Source: Erwinia amylovora
GTDB taxonomy: Bacteria > Pseudomonadota > Gammaproteobacteria > Enterobacterales > Enterobacteriaceae
NCBI RefSeq assembly: GCF_017161565.1
Contig: NZ_CP066796.1
Coordinates: 3,162,001-3,226,000 of the forward strand
Direction of reading: 5' to 3'
DNA length: 64,000 nt
The position numbers were made by a program, and so were the translations under genes. A model generated the notes under the pieces. It searched no databases. It was not told where the DNA came from and saw nothing but the letters and a program-made list of their open reading frames with translations. Below are positions 40,027 through 51,021 of this stretch, piece after piece (within the stretch, counting starts at the first letter, position 1; every line of letters begins with the position of its first letter).

Positions 40027-41005
40027 AAAAACCCCGCCGAAGCAGGGTTTTGTTTGAATAGTGTGAAGCTGAACGGTAAGCCGCTTTCTGTTTATGGAAA
40101 GCGTCGTGGACGGTCATTCGTCCTGCCGTTCCGTTTGCAAAAACAAAAACCCCGCCGGAGCAGGGTTTTGTTTGAATAGTGTGAAGCTGACCGGTAAGCC
40201 GCCCTCTGTTTATGGAAAGCGTCGTGGACGGTCATTCGTCCTGACGTTCTGTCTGAAAAACAAAACCCCGCCGGAGCAGGGTTTTGTTCTGAATAGTGTG
40301 AAGCTGACCGATAAGCCGCTTTCTGTTTATGGAAAGCGTCGTGGACGGTCATTCGTCCTGCCGTTCCGTTTGCAAAAACAAAAACCCCGCCGGAGCAGGG
40401 TTTTGTTTGAATAGTGTGAAGCTGACCGGTAAGCCGCCCTCTGTTCATGGAAAGCGTCGTGGACGGTCATTCGTCCTGCCGTTCCGTTTGCAAAAACAAA
40501 AACCCCGCCGGAGCAGGGTTTTGTTTGAATAGTGTGAAGCTGACCGGTAAGCCGCCCTCTGTTCATGGAAAGCGTCGTGGACGGTCATTCATCCTGCCGT
40601 TCTGTCTGAAAAACAAAAACCCCGCCGGAGCAGGGTTTTGTTTGAATAGTGTGAAGCTGACCGGTAAGCCGCCCTCTGTTCATGGAAAGCGTCGTGGACG
40701 GTCATTCGTCCTGACGTTCTGTCTGAAAAACAAAAACCCCGCCGAAGCAGGGTTTTGTTTTAAATAATGAGAAGCTGAACGGTAAGCCGCTTTCTGTTTA
40801 TGGAAAGCGTCGTGGACGGTCATTCGTCCTGCCGTTCCGTTTGCAAAAACAAAAACCCCGCCGGAGCAGGGTTTTGTTTGAATAGTGTGAAGCTGACCGG
40901 TAAGCCGCCCTCTGTTCATGGAAAGCGTCGTGGACGGTCATTCATCCTGCCGTTCTGTCTGAAAAACAAAAACCCCGCCGGAGCAGGGTTTTGTTTGAAT
41001 AGTGT
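40027..41005 (-). repeat. Tandem array of eight 117-118 bp repeats derived from the rnpB 3' end
   Basis: The unit spans a terminator hairpin (ACCCCGCC and AGCAGGGTTTT), the GAAGCTGACCGGTAAGCCG rnpB 3' end and about 60 bp of spacer with GGAAAGCGTCGTGGACGGTC. Matching points fall at 40061, 40179, 40296, 40414, 40532, 40649, 40767, 40885 and, as the rnpB end itself, 41002, giving spacings of 118/117/118/118/117/118/118/117. So eight extra copies follow rnpB, each with a terminator. Units 1 and 7 share private variants (CCGAAGC in the terminator and AACGGTAAGCCGCTTTC), hinting at block duplication. Apparent ORFs across the array are by-products. Confidence 0.93.
40968..40992 (-). terminator. First rnpB terminator (proximal copy)
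   Basis: AAAACCCTGCTCCGGCGGGG hairpin with a T-tract on the minus strand, 14 bp after the mature RNase P RNA end. It is repeated with small changes at eight further places to 40027. Confidence 0.85.
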
Positions 41006-41382
<377 letters not shown>

Positions 41383-41389
41383 GGCGCGA

Positions 41390-41418
41390 AGTGTATAGGG
41401 TTTTCATCTGCTTGTCAC
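41390..41418 (-). promoter_or_regulatory. rnpB promoter
   Basis: On the minus strand, -35 GTGACA (41418-41413), a 17-bp spacer, -10 TACACT (41395-41390) and a GC-rich discriminator CGCGCC, starting at 41382. The GC discriminator is typical of stringently controlled stable-RNA promoters. The -35 overlaps the stop codon of rsmI, whose gene lies directly upstream. Confidence 0.75.
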
Positions 41419-42278
41419 TCGCCCTGCTGCCCGAGTGCATACTTATATAATGCATTTTTCTTCACGCCATAAATTTCGGCAGTTAACTGAGCTGCTTTTT
41501 TGAGCGGCAGCTCACTTTTTAACAGTGCCAGCGTGCGCAGCGCTTCAGGCGGCAAAGCCTGTTCTTGTGCGTGATAACCTTCCACAATCAGCACCATCTC
41601 GCCCTTACGGCGATTCTCATCCTCCTGTACCCAGGCCAGCAGCTCGCCGACCGGCGCACCAAAGATAGATTCCCACGTTTTGGTGATTTCGCGCGCCAGC
41701 ACCACATAACGCTCCGGCCCCATTACCGTCACCATATCGTGCAGGCTGTCGAGCAGACGGTGGGTGGATTCGTAGAAAATCAGCGTGCGAGGCTCCTGCT
41801 CAAGCGCTTTCAAGGTATCGCAACGGCCTTTGCTTTTCGCCGGCAGAAACCCTTCGTAACAAAAGCGGTCGGACGGTAATCCGGCGGCGCTTAGCGCGGT
41901 AATTGCCGCGCAAGCACCCGGTAACGGCACCACCCGAATACCCGCTTCCCGGCACAAGCGCACCAGATGGTAGCCCGGATCGTTAATCAGCGGCGTACCG
42001 GCATCGGACACCAGGGCGATGCTTTGCCCCTCGCGCAAACGCGTCAGCAGGACTTCAGCTTTCTGCTGTTCATTATGGTCGTGTAATGCGAACAGCCGCG
42101 CATTGATGGCGAAATGTTGTAGCAACAGCCCGGTATGACGTGTATCTTCCGCAGCGATCAGATCGACGCTCGCAAGCACCGTCAGTGCCCGCTGGGTGAT
42201 ATCGCCCAGGTTACCAATTGGAGTGGGGACGATATAGAGCGTGCTGGCAGAAATATCTGCCCGATCGTGTTGTTTCAT
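41415..42278 (-). CDS. rsmI: 16S rRNA 2'-O-methyltransferase RsmI
   Basis: 287 residues of the tetrapyrrole-methylase fold with [29 protein letters not shown] and FYESTHRLL as in all RsmI. It 2'-O-methylates C1402 of 16S rRNA. Divergent from lpoA. Its 3' end carries the rnpB promoter. Confidence 0.96.
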   Translation of the reverse strand: MKQHDRADISASTLYIVPTPIGNLGDITQRALTVLASVDLIAAEDTRHTGLLLQHFAINARLFALHDHNEQQKAEVLLTRLREGQSIALVSDAGTPLINDPGYHLVRLCREAGIRVVPLPGACAAITALSAAGLPSDRFCYEGFLPAKSKGRCDTLKALEQEPRTLIFYESTHRLLDSLHDMVTVMGPERYVVLAREITKTWESIFGAPVGELLAWVQEDENRRKGEMVLIVEGYHAQEQALPPEALRTLALLKSELPLKKAAQLTAEIYGVKKNALYKYALGQQGE

Positions 42279-42340
42279 TGTTTGATCCGCATAGCCGATT
42301 TAATATTGAGCATCTTGAAAAAAACATCACTGGATACAGT

Positions 42341-44365
42341 ATGCTTCCTTCGAAAGTAGTTCACCGCAAAGCGGTACGCACCGTGCCGCTTCTGCTGGCC
42401 GCCCTGATTTTTGCCGGTTGTACCGGCCAGGCCCCACAAACGCCCCCGGCGAATGTGCAGGGCGCGGCCAATGGCACCTCTGACTATTATCTGCAGCAGG
42501 TGCAACAAAGCTCAGATGATAACAAGGTTGACTGGCAATTACTCGCAATCAGAGCGCTGTTAAACGAAGGTAAGGTTCCCCAGGCCAATGATGCGCTCAT
42601 GCAGCTGGCAGCGGATCTGAACGCCGTTCAGCATCAGGAACAGCTGCTGCTGCTGGCTCAGCTTGATATTGCCCGCCAAAATTTGCCGGGTGCTGCCGAC
42701 AGGCTGAAGCAGGTTAATATCAGCGCACTCTCACGCGATCAGCAGGTTCGCTTCTACCAGATGCAAATCGCCGCCGGTCAGGGCCAACCGTCACTTGACG
42801 TGGTGCGTGCTTATGTTGCACAAGAGCCGCTGCTGACCAACCCGGCGGATAAGCAAAAAAATATTGATGACACCTGGCAAGCGCTGCTGCAATTACCCCA
42901 GCAACAACTCAGCACGTTGACTATCAATGCCAATGAAAACGTGCTGCAAGGCTGGTTAGATCTGCTGGGCGTTTATAAGTCTAACGCCAGTGACCCGGAA
43001 ATGATGAAATCCGCTATCAGTGACTGGCAGACGCGTTATCCATATAACCCGGCGGCAAAATTGCTGCCCAGCCCCCTGACCCAGGCACAAAACTTACATC
43101 CCACCTCGACGGCTAAAATCGCATTGCTGCTGCCGTTAAGTGGACAGGCTCAGGTCTATGCCAACGCTATTCAAAAAGGTTTTAACGACGCGAAAAATGG
43201 CGTACTGGCTCAGGCCACTGTCACGCCGTCACCTGCGGAGCCGATGCAGGCCCCTGGCGCGCTTCCCGGTGATGCAACCGTGGCGGTCAGCCCTTCGGCC
43301 AGTCCGGCAGATGCGGACGCCCGGCCAGCCGAACAGCCGCAGTCTGTCACGGCTCCCGACGCTGCAACCGCCGCACCGTCCAGTCTTACCCAGATTCAGA
43401 TCTATGACACCAGCGCGCAGCCCGTTGAACAGGCATTAACTCAGGCACAAAATGACGGTGCCACGCTGGTGGTTGGCCCGTTGCTGAAAAATGACGTCGA
43501 TAAAATGCTCAACAGCCAGACTGCGCTTAACGTTCTGGCGCTGAATGAGCCGGAGAGCGTCCAGAACCGTCCGAATATTTGCTATTTTGCGCTGTCGCCT
43601 GAAGACGAAGCCCGCGATGCTGCGCATCATATGTGGGAACAGGGAAAACGCGCCCCGCTGCTGCTGGCGCCTCGCACTTCACTCGGCGATCGCGTTAACA
43701 AGGCTTTTGCCACCGAATGGCAGAAGCTGGGCGGCACCACGGTATTGCAGCAGCAGTTTGGTTCATTAGCCGAGTTGAACCAGGGCATGAACAGCGGCGC
43801 GGGTATTCGCCTGAGCGGCACCCCGGTTGACGTCCAGCCGCAGCACCAGGCCGGCGTAACCATTGCCGGCCTGACTATCCCGCCAGCGCCAACCGATGCT
43901 CAGATTGGTGCCAGCAGCAGTAACGGCCGCATCGATTCGGTGTATATTGTCGCCACTCAGGACGAAATGATCCTGATTAAATCGATGATCGCCATGCGTA
44001 TCAGTAGCCGTGATAATGTGGGCCTGTACGCCAGCTCGCGCAGCTACCAGGCCGGTGCAGGCCCGGATTTCCGTCTGGAGCTGGAGGGCTTGCAGTTCAG
44101 TGATGTGCCGCTGCTGTCCGGTGCTAACCCGGCGCTGATGCAGCAGGCTGCAAAAATGTTTAACAATAATTATTCACTGGTTCGCCTGTATGCCATGGGC
44201 ATTGATGCCTGGACGCTGGCTAGCCGTTTCAGCGAGATGCGAACCCAGCCGGGCTTTCAGATCAATGGCGACACCGGCAATTTGAGCGCCGATCGGGACT
44301 GCGTCATTAACAGGAAGTTAGTATGGAGCCAGTATCATCAAGGACAGATCGTTCCGGCCACCTGA
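42341..44365 (+). CDS. lpoA: Outer-membrane PBP1a activator lipoprotein LpoA
   Basis: 674 residues from the ATG at 42341; the frame is open earlier, inside rsmI. Lipoprotein signal ends [12 protein letters not shown] with the lipidated Cys at about residue 27. N-terminal TPR-like repeats (about 30-250) and a C-terminal periplasmic-binding-like domain (about 260-674), split by a low-complexity Pro/Ala-rich insert (about 305-360) as in other enterobacteria. It reaches through the periplasm to activate PBP1a. The yraN start lies inside its last codons. Confidence 0.94.
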   Translation: MLPSKVVHRKAVRTVPLLLAALIFAGCTGQAPQTPPANVQGAANGTSDYYLQQVQQSSDDNKVDWQLLAIRALLNEGKVPQANDALMQLAADLNAVQHQEQLLLLAQLDIARQNLPGAADRLKQVNISALSRDQQVRFYQMQIAAGQGQPSLDVVRAYVAQEPLLTNPADKQKNIDDTWQALLQLPQQQLSTLTINANENVLQGWLDLLGVYKSNASDPEMMKSAISDWQTRYPYNPAAKLLPSPLTQAQNLHPTSTAKIALLLPLSGQAQVYANAIQKGFNDAKNGVLAQATVTPSPAEPMQAPGALPGDATVAVSPSASPADADARPAEQPQSVTAPDAATAAPSSLTQIQIYDTSAQPVEQALTQAQNDGATLVVGPLLKNDVDKMLNSQTALNVLALNEPESVQNRPNICYFALSPEDEARDAAHHMWEQGKRAPLLLAPRTSLGDRVNKAFATEWQKLGGTTVLQQQFGSLAELNQGMNSGAGIRLSGTPVDVQPQHQAGVTIAGLTIPPAPTDAQIGASSSNGRIDSVYIVATQDEMILIKSMIAMRISSRDNVGLYASSRSYQAGAGPDFRLELEGLQFSDVPLLSGANPALMQQAAKMFNNNYSLVRLYAMGIDAWTLASRFSEMRTQPGFQINGDTGNLSADRDCVINRKLVWSQYHQGQIVPAT

Positions 44366-44715
44366 GCCGACAGCAGCAGGGAGCGAGCCGTGAAATTCAG
44401 GCTCGCCGCCTGCTGGAAACTTCAGGGCTGCATTTTGTCGCTGCCAATGTGCGTTACCGCAGCGGTGAAATTGACCTCATCATGCGCGATAAGCAGGTGT
44501 GGGTTTTCGTTGAAGTACGCTATCGCCGCAATGCCCTTTTCGGCGGTGCTGCCACCAGCGTCACCCGCAGTAAACAGCTGAAGCTGCTACAGGCGGCAGC
44601 AACGTGGCTGCACAGCCGCAAGCAAAGTTTCGATACGGCCGACTGCCGTTTTGACGTGGTGGCGATAACCGGTGAACAGGTTGAATGGCTGCCCAATGCG
44701 TTTACCGCGGAATAA
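44323..44715 (+). CDS. yraN: YraN (UPF0102) nuclease-like protein
   Basis: 130 residues, with the restriction-endonuclease-like core EIDLIM and FVEVRYRR (Glu-Asp and Glu-x-Lys-type residues) of UPF0102. Its ATG, with GGAAG before it, lies 43 bp inside the lpoA 3' end in another frame. Family role is uncertain, thought to involve DNA. Confidence 0.92.
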   Translation: MEPVSSRTDRSGHLSRQQQGASREIQARRLLETSGLHFVAANVRYRSGEIDLIMRDKQVWVFVEVRYRRNALFGGAATSVTRSKQLKLLQAAATWLHSRKQSFDTADCRFDVVAITGEQVEWLPNAFTAE

Positions 44716-44745
44716 GTCGCCGCATAAAACAACCAGGTGAATGAC

Positions 44746-45336
44746 GTGCTGGAAAGAATAAAAGTTTGCTTTACCGAAAGTATTCAGACTCAGATCGCAG
44801 CGGCGGAGGCACTGCCAGACGCCATTTCTCGTGCAGCAATGACCTTGGTGCAGTCGCTGCTCAATGGCAATAAAATCCTCAGTTGCGGTAACGGCACCTC
44901 CAGTGCCAATGCGCAGCACTTTGCCGCCAGTATGATTAACCGCTTTGAGACCGAGCGCCCCAGCCTGCCGGCCATCGCCCTCAGTGCCGATAACGTGCTG
45001 CTGACGGCCATTGGTAATGACCGACTGCATGAAGAGATTTATGCCAAGCAGGTGCGGGCTCTGGGCCAAACCGGCGATATTTTGCTGGCGATTTCATCGC
45101 GCGGCAACAGTCGTGATATTGTCAAAGCCGTAGAGGCAGCGGTCACGCGTGATATGACCATTGTCGCGCTGACCGGCCACGATGGCGGAGAACTCGCCGG
45201 CCTGCTGGGGCCACAGGATGTCGAGATCCGTATCCCTTCGCACCGCAGCGCAAGGATTCAGGAAATGCATATGTTAACCGTGAACTGTTTGTGCGATTTA
45301 ATTGATAACACGTTGTTTCCACACCAGGAAGTCTGA
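44746..45336 (+). CDS. diaA: DnaA initiator-associating protein DiaA
   Basis: 196 residues from the GTG at 44746 (AGGTGA just upstream), giving [21 protein letters not shown]. This equals the 196-residue E. coli protein; the frame is open from a GTG nine bases earlier. SIS fold with [13 protein letters not shown] and SSRGNSRDI. Binds DnaA and promotes ordered initiation at oriC. Confidence 0.95.
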   Translation: MLERIKVCFTESIQTQIAAAEALPDAISRAAMTLVQSLLNGNKILSCGNGTSSANAQHFAASMINRFETERPSLPAIALSADNVLLTAIGNDRLHEEIYAKQVRALGQTGDILLAISSRGNSRDIVKAVEAAVTRDMTIVALTGHDGGELAGLLGPQDVEIRIPSHRSARIQEMHMLTVNCLCDLIDNTLFPHQEV

Positions 45337-45346
45337 AGGAGCTAAA

Positions 45347-45919
45347 ATGAAGGCACTATCTACATGTGCAGTGATCCTTACCGCGTTGATGTTACAGGGC
45401 TGTGTGGCCGCGGTAGTGGGCAGTGCGGCGGTGGCCACCAAAACCGCCACCGACCCGCGTACCGTCGGAACCCAGGTGGATGACGGCACCCTGGAGCTGC
45501 GCGTCACTAACGCACTGTCTAAAGATGAACAGATTAAGCAAACTACCCATATCGTCGCCACTGCCTATCAGGGCAAGGTGCTGCTGACCGGCCAGGCACC
45601 GGGTAGCGAGCTGGCATTACGCGCGAAGCAGATCGCCGTCGGCGTCGACGGAGCCACAGAGGTGTATAACGAGATCCGCACCGGTAATAAGGTGAGCTTT
45701 GGCACCGCGTCGTCCGACACCTGGATAACCACCAAAGTGCGCTCGCAGCTGCTCGGTAGCGATCGGGTAAAATCATCAAGCGTTAAGGTGACCACCGAAA
45801 ATGGTGAAGTGTTCCTGCTGGGGCTGGTCACCAACGAAGAAGCAAAAGCGGCAGCGGATATCGCCAGCCGGGTAAGCGGCGTGAAGCACGTCACCACCGC
45901 GTTTACCCTTCTTAAATAG
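45347..45919 (+). CDS. dolP: Dual-BON outer-membrane lipoprotein DolP
   Basis: 190 residues from the ATG at 45347, with GAAGGAG before it. Lipobox LMLQGC (Cys about 19) and two BON domains (about 47-115 and 125-190). DolP localises at division sites and supports outer-membrane integrity and BAM function. It follows diaA by 10 bp. Confidence 0.95.
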   Translation: MKALSTCAVILTALMLQGCVAAVVGSAAVATKTATDPRTVGTQVDDGTLELRVTNALSKDEQIKQTTHIVATAYQGKVLLTGQAPGSELALRAKQIAVGVDGATEVYNEIRTGNKVSFGTASSDTWITTKVRSQLLGSDRVKSSSVKVTTENGEVFLLGLVTNEEAKAAADIASRVSGVKHVTTAFTLLK

Positions 45920-45955
45920 CGGCTGACAAGGGCGATCGCCGTGTCGGTCGTCCTT

Positions 45956-47892
45956 TCACCCCGCGCCGCATGTTCCGCCGGGGAAACGATTTAAACACTC
46001 CATCGCCACCGCTTTGAAATCGGCAAAATCCTTGCTGTCTCTTAGCCTCACCATCGCCCTTTCACGCATAAACGTGACAAACAGATCGTAAATCGCCATC
46101 GCTTCTTCATATTCCGTCTTGCCGATGGCCAGCAGGAAAATCACGTACGCCGTTTCATCTCCCCATGCAATCCCCTGTGGGGCCAGCACGGTATAGACAC
46201 AGGTTTTTTGGCCAGTAGCCCGAGGGAATGCGGCAGGGCAATACCTTCGCCCAGCATTGTCGTGACGATGGCTTCGCGCTCTTCAACGGAGGGGTAAAAG
46301 GTATGATCCACCATTCCTTCCTGCTCCAGCTGGTCACACAGTTGACGAAAAAGCAATGAGCGATCTGTCTGCCTGTTGAGGATCATAAAGTGACTGGCAT
46401 CGAAGAATTTCTCCAGCATATAAGGCCGGGTACGATCCTTCAGCACCAGTCTGGCGAGCTGTTCCAGCTGATATTCGCTAGGGAATGGCGACATTAATAT
46501 CACCGGCTTATCTTTATCACTGAGGCGAACGGTGGAGATAACAAAGTCCTCTTCAATGCTCGCCTGCAACGCGTAATCCCGTAGCGAGATAATCTTGTTT
46601 ACCACCATCTGCGGGTACTTGCGCCACAGCATGGCCTGGATCATGCGCACGGTGGAATTGCCGGTATCACACACCAGCAAAATTTGCGGATGACGCTGGT
46701 AGCCAACATGGTAATGACGATCCAGCCCGACGCCGATGTGCAGTACCAGAAAACCGATTTCATTTTCGCAGATGATATAGGGCGAGTATTTACTCCAGCT
46801 GGTCACCGCCGCCAGCGTTACATCCCACGCCAGCGGATAATGCTGTTTGATATTGGTCAGCAGGGGATTGGGAATATGTATCTGATAGCGCACGCGGGTG
46901 ATCATCGTTTTAATATGCGTCAGCAGGTCGGCGCGCAGCTGCGGGTCGTTTTGTAAATTGAAATTGTAGTGCCTGTTGATGTAGCTGAGGAGATATTGCA
47001 CCAGCGCGTCACCGTCGTCGGCACCGATCGCGCTGGCCACCTGCTGCTGCTCAACCCGCCGTGCGGCGATATTAATCCGCAAACAGGCTTCTTCTGCCGG
47101 GGAGATTGCCTTGCCAACCACAGGGCGCATCAGATTAACAATATGGCTGGCCGCAGCGCGAACCTCATCATCCACATCCTCGGCGCTGAAATCCGTCAAC
47201 GGGTAACCTTCACTTATGCGCCGCAGCGAAACGGCAAAATAGAGGAGCAGATAATATTCGCCATCATCTGCCAGGCGAATATTAAAAAGCGACAGACTCT
47301 GTCGCAGCAGTGGCTGAAGCCATGCGAGTATGCCGCTGTTTACCCCTCCCGCCTTAAGCAACGGGCTGTCACTGTCCTCAAGGGCTATCTGATACAGCAG
47401 GCTTGTCAGACAGGTTCGTATTGCCACCTCGCTGCCAAACAGCTTCATGCCGTAGCGCGGTTTGGTTTCAATCACCAGATGATAACGCCCCAGCCGCTCC
47501 CTGACCCCGGCCATATCATTTTGCAGCGTGCTGCGGCTGACAAACCATTCGTCGGCCAGATCTTCCAGCTTGAGTGAAAAAGCCGAGGTGAGAAAACGGG
47601 TCAACAGGTAATTGATGCGCTCTGCCGAGTTGCGCGGCACGCGCAGATGACAAGGCGACTGCTGTATGAGCTGCTGAAAGCGGTCTGCATCATCAATCTT
47701 CAGCTGGTAACCCGTACTGCGGCTTAATACAAAGCGGGCGGCATAATCGGCCAGCAGCTCGTTGAGCACGTTGATATCGGTACGCACCGTACGCGTAGAG
47801 ACGTTAAGACGCCGTGCCAGCTCGTCCTGCGGCAGCGTTTCGTTTTGCAAGAGAGTAAACAGCTGGACCAGTCGTTGGTTTGGGAATTTCAC
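45956..47892 (-). pseudogene. PRD-containing transcriptional regulator with PTS IIB/IIA-like domains, frameshifted near its end
   Basis: The intact frame 46141-47892 encodes 583 residues: N-terminal helix-turn-helix (about 1-60, LFTLLQNETLPQDELARRLN), a second HTH (85-150), two PRD domains (about 180-390), an EIIB-like segment (LVCDTGNST, Cys near 406) and an EIIA-type start with His555 in GIALPHSLG. After Lys563 it runs out of frame. The expected EIIA end (VLAPQGIAWGDETAYVI) continues in the -1 frame to 45956. The break lies at six A (46209-46204 in the coding strand). Whole protein about 647 residues. It could be a decayed gene, a sequencing error, or -1 slippage at AAAAAA. It is the last gene of the cluster. 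Confidence 0.8.
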
Positions 47893-48000
47893 GAGTTGCC
47901 ACTATTTCCGTTGGTGGCCAGCGAAAATGACGCTTTCCACCAGCCTGATTTTTTCGCGATGAAAAGGCAGCCCCGGCACGATACGCGGGGCGGGTTAACA

Positions 48001-48741
48001 TCAATCCAGCAGCTGCCTGGTGATTGCCAGCAGCGTTGCCACGTCCTCCGGTCGTGTAAGGCCAGTGGTCTTATCGATTATCGAGCTGTATATGTGCGGG
48101 ATGATCCTGGTGACGCCAGCATCCAGTGCGAACTGCAGGATCGCTGCGAAGTTATGCAGATCGATGCCGCCGGTCGGTTCCAGCCAGAAGTCCTGTGCCG
48201 CGCAGGCGGCGGCCACCGCCTTAAACTCGTCGATGGTATGCAGGCCGCCCATCGGGAAGTATTTCACTGAACTGCCGCCCATATCCTTCAGCATGGCCAC
48301 CGCCGTAGCCACCGGGACAATACCCTCTGCCTGCCTGCTACTGAGCGTGCCGGTAGAAATCTTCACCATCCCGGGCTGGCCGGTGGGTGAAATTAACCCG
48401 TTAACGACCGTCTGCGGCTGCCCCAGCAGCGCGCGCGCGGTCGCCACTCCGGTAAACACCTGGTTTACGTGCTGCGGCTGGATACGGGCGGCGATTGCGC
48501 TCACCATTGTTGACTGGTTCGGATCGCCAGCACCAAGCCCCACCGACAATGCATTATCGATCAGTGCCGCGTATTCGCGCATATCGGTTACCGCGCTGTC
48601 CACGTCGCCATAATCCTTCGACAGTACGCCGACCAGCACATGGCCTTCGGCCGCTTCCCAGACATCACGGGCGTTCTGTTTTGAACCGGCCAGAACGTTC
48701 AGGCATACCCGGTTACGGTAAAATTGTGGGGTCAGCGTCAT
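48001..48741 (-). CDS. 2-dehydro-3-deoxyphosphogluconate aldolase-type enzyme (DgaF-like)
   Basis: 246 residues of the KDGP-aldolase-related family known from the D-glucosaminate (dga) pathway, with PTGQPGMVKIS, GGLHTIDEFK and EPTGGIDLHNF. Expected to split 2-keto-3-deoxygluconate 6-phosphate to pyruvate and glyceraldehyde 3-phosphate. Its start overlaps the end of the PLP-lyase gene (ATGA), so the two are coupled. The true substrate in this cluster is unknown. Confidence 0.85.
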   Translation of the reverse strand: MTLTPQFYRNRVCLNVLAGSKQNARDVWEAAEGHVLVGVLSKDYGDVDSAVTDMREYAALIDNALSVGLGAGDPNQSTMVSAIAARIQPQHVNQVFTGVATARALLGQPQTVVNGLISPTGQPGMVKISTGTLSSRQAEGIVPVATAVAMLKDMGGSSVKYFPMGGLHTIDEFKAVAAACAAQDFWLEPTGGIDLHNFAAILQFALDAGVTRIIPHIYSSIIDKTTGLTRPEDVATLLAITRQLLD

Positions 48742-49859
48742 GCGCGTTTCTCTCCGAAAAGCAAAGCGTGAATACAGGCATAAATGGTGTGCAGCCGATC
48801 GACGGTCACGCTGCGTACGTCCACCTCGACGATGCCCTCGTTAGCCTTATAGCCACGGAAATAGATAGCGATATCGCCGGTTTTCAGCGCCTGGACGATC
48901 TCCCCGGTGGTGCGCCCCACGCTCGCCTCGTCGAAATGAATTTCCGCACGGGCAATATCCCGTCCCGCTGCATCCCACACCACACGCGCCTTGATACCCG
49001 GTAGCTGGTTAAGGTCAGCGATAAAGGGCGTCATTTTTTCTACCATCTGCGCCCCGCTGACCTTCTCACGCAGCAGGTAGTTTTCAATCGCCAGCGTCAC
49101 ACCGAGAATGCCCTCTTTGCCGACCTTCATCGCTCGGCCAATCCCCTGCGACTGCTGCTTCACCCACTCCACATACCGGGTTTTGCCGATGACAAGTCCG
49201 CTGGTCGGCCCTTCAATCGCCTTGGCACCGCTGTAGACCACCAAATCGGCACCGGCATGATAATAAGTCTGTAAATCTTCTTCGGCGGCAGCGTCAACAA
49301 TCAGCGGTACGCCGTGCTGACGCGCCACCTCAACTGCCTGTTCTACGCTGAGATGGCTTTTCTGCACACAGTGGTGCGACTTGATATACAGGACTGCGGC
49401 AGTTTGTGCGGTGATCGCCGCTGAAAGCTGGTGCGCGGAACATTCATTGGCATAGCCTGCCTCTACCAGCCGCCCTCCGCCCAATGCCACCATGGTGCCA
49501 ACCGGAGCGCCGAAGTTAACGTTGTGTCCTTTCGGCAGCACGATATCACGGGCCACGGTTAACGGGGCAACATGCAGGTTATGCAGCAGCCAGGCGTTAT
49601 CCTTAATAATCAACGCGGCCACCGACTGGGCAAGTCCCGCCGACGCACAGGAAACCACCACCGCCGCCTCACAGCCCAGTAATCCGGCGATCCAGGCACC
49701 GCTTCTATTCACTAACTCGTTGATTTCAAAGTAGTGATTCAGGCCAAACTTTACCGTTTCCACTACATCCTCACTCGGGGTAGAAACACCCAGAATGGTC
49801 ATGCGGCCGGCAGCGTTAATCACCTGCTTTAAGCCATATTTTTCATAAACTGAGGTCAT
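48738..49859 (-). CDS. SelA-like PLP-dependent ammonia-lyase (DgaE-like)
   Basis: 373 residues of the SelA/DgaE fold: PLP lysine in VYSGAKAIEGPTSG (about residue 213), MGLKQVINAAGRMTILG-like N terminus (here KYGLKQVINAAGRMT). DgaE eliminates ammonia from D-glucosaminate 6-phosphate to the 2-keto-3-deoxy product used by DgaF. The same pairing here suggests an amino-sugar acid or a related 2-amino acid as intermediate. It overlaps the amidohydrolase gene by 17 bp. Confidence 0.87.
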   Translation of the reverse strand: MTSVYEKYGLKQVINAAGRMTILGVSTPSEDVVETVKFGLNHYFEINELVNRSGAWIAGLLGCEAAVVVSCASAGLAQSVAALIIKDNAWLLHNLHVAPLTVARDIVLPKGHNVNFGAPVGTMVALGGGRLVEAGYANECSAHQLSAAITAQTAAVLYIKSHHCVQKSHLSVEQAVEVARQHGVPLIVDAAAEEDLQTYYHAGADLVVYSGAKAIEGPTSGLVIGKTRYVEWVKQQSQGIGRAMKVGKEGILGVTLAIENYLLREKVSGAQMVEKMTPFIADLNQLPGIKARVVWDAAGRDIARAEIHFDEASVGRTTGEIVQALKTGDIAIYFRGYKANEGIVEVDVRSVTVDRLHTIYACIHALLFGEKRA

Positions 49860-50976
49860 TACGTTTCTTCCCTTCGTCGGTTACGAATCCCTGTCCGCCG
49901 ACCACGGCGGCCAGCGGCACCAGCTGCATTTCACCGGGCAGCGTCTGCCCGTCAGCATCACCGAACAGGCAAACTGCCTGCTGCAGGTCAAAAATCGTCA
50001 GGTCGGCGACATAACCCGGTGCGAGACGCCCCGTATTTGCCAGTCGCAGCCCGTCTGCGGCATGCACGGTCACACAGTCGATCACCTGAGCCAGGGTCAT
50101 GCCGATATGCAGGAACTTCGACATTACGTGCGCCAGGCTATGCACCGGGCCGTTAACACGGTTGCGGCAATAGATATCCGAACTGATGGTGTGCGGCAAA
50201 ATGCCCTGTGCTATCGCCGCCCGCGCCACCTCAAAACTGAAGCTGGCGCTACCGTGGCCCACGTCCAGCCGCACGCCGCGCTGCAATGCGCGGGTGACTG
50301 ATGCGCGCAAAGTACCACAGGGGGCCAGGATGCGGTTCGGCTTGCCGTTATAGCAGTGAGTGATAATGTCGCCAGCCATGAGCAAATCAGCGATCTCATC
50401 AAGATGCGGCGGATCGTTACCGATATGAACCATCAGCGGCAGCTGGCCGTTATCCCGCTGCATCACTTTGGCGCGCTGCAACGGTTTAATCCCGTTTTGT
50501 TCCACCACGCTGCTGCTGATACGCGCCTTGAGGCCACGAATAAAACCCGGATGGCGCTGCAACGCGGCTTTCACCGCCTGCCCGTCCAGGCTGGCCATAT
50601 CGGCCAGCTCGTTCTGTGTGAAGATCCCACTGCGGGCAATATTTAACAGCGCATAGACCCGGGTGTTGGCACAGCGAGTCAGCTGGAAAAAGTCATCGAT
50701 ATCGTCGGCTCCGCTACTGCCGGCATCCACCACCGTTGTCACGCCGGTTGCGACACCAATGCGGTCGGCATCATCATGGTAAATCGGTGAGTTTGGGTAG
50801 CAGTGGACGTGTGAATCAATCCACCCCGCGCTGAGCCAGTAACGCCCGGCCAGATGCCACTCACGCCGTGCCGGGCCAGACAGCGTACCAACGGCGGCAA
50901 TATTGCCCTCGTTTATCGCAATATCATTCAGCGAACCGTCGCTCAGACGGGCCTGGCGAATTATCAAATCAAACAT
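49843..50976 (-). CDS. Amidohydrolase of the EF_0837/AHA_3915-type group
   Basis: 377 residues from the ATG at 50976, preceded by AGGAG at 5-base spacing; the frame extends upstream 12 codons without a ribosome-binding site. Metal motif WIDSHVHCYP (HxH) near residue 55, further ligands in MVHIGN and HCYNGK and the final Asp region DVGHGSAS. Related to dihydroorotase/adenine-deaminase-like enzymes. Probably opens or deacylates the imported compound before the lyase step. Substrate unknown. Confidence 0.87.
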   Translation of the reverse strand: MFDLIIRQARLSDGSLNDIAINEGNIAAVGTLSGPARREWHLAGRYWLSAGWIDSHVHCYPNSPIYHDDADRIGVATGVTTVVDAGSSGADDIDDFFQLTRCANTRVYALLNIARSGIFTQNELADMASLDGQAVKAALQRHPGFIRGLKARISSSVVEQNGIKPLQRAKVMQRDNGQLPLMVHIGNDPPHLDEIADLLMAGDIITHCYNGKPNRILAPCGTLRASVTRALQRGVRLDVGHGSASFSFEVARAAIAQGILPHTISSDIYCRNRVNGPVHSLAHVMSKFLHIGMTLAQVIDCVTVHAADGLRLANTGRLAPGYVADLTIFDLQQAVCLFGDADGQTLPGEMQLVPLAAVVGGQGFVTDEGKKRNDLSL

Positions 50977-51021
50977 GGCGAACTCCTGAGCGTGACCGCG
51001 TCCCGTCACCACGCGGGTTAA

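Noticed and set aside
40027..41005. CRISPR array
   Set aside because: Units are 117-118 bp and adjoin without unique spacers; each contains an rnpB end and a terminator, and no cas genes are near.
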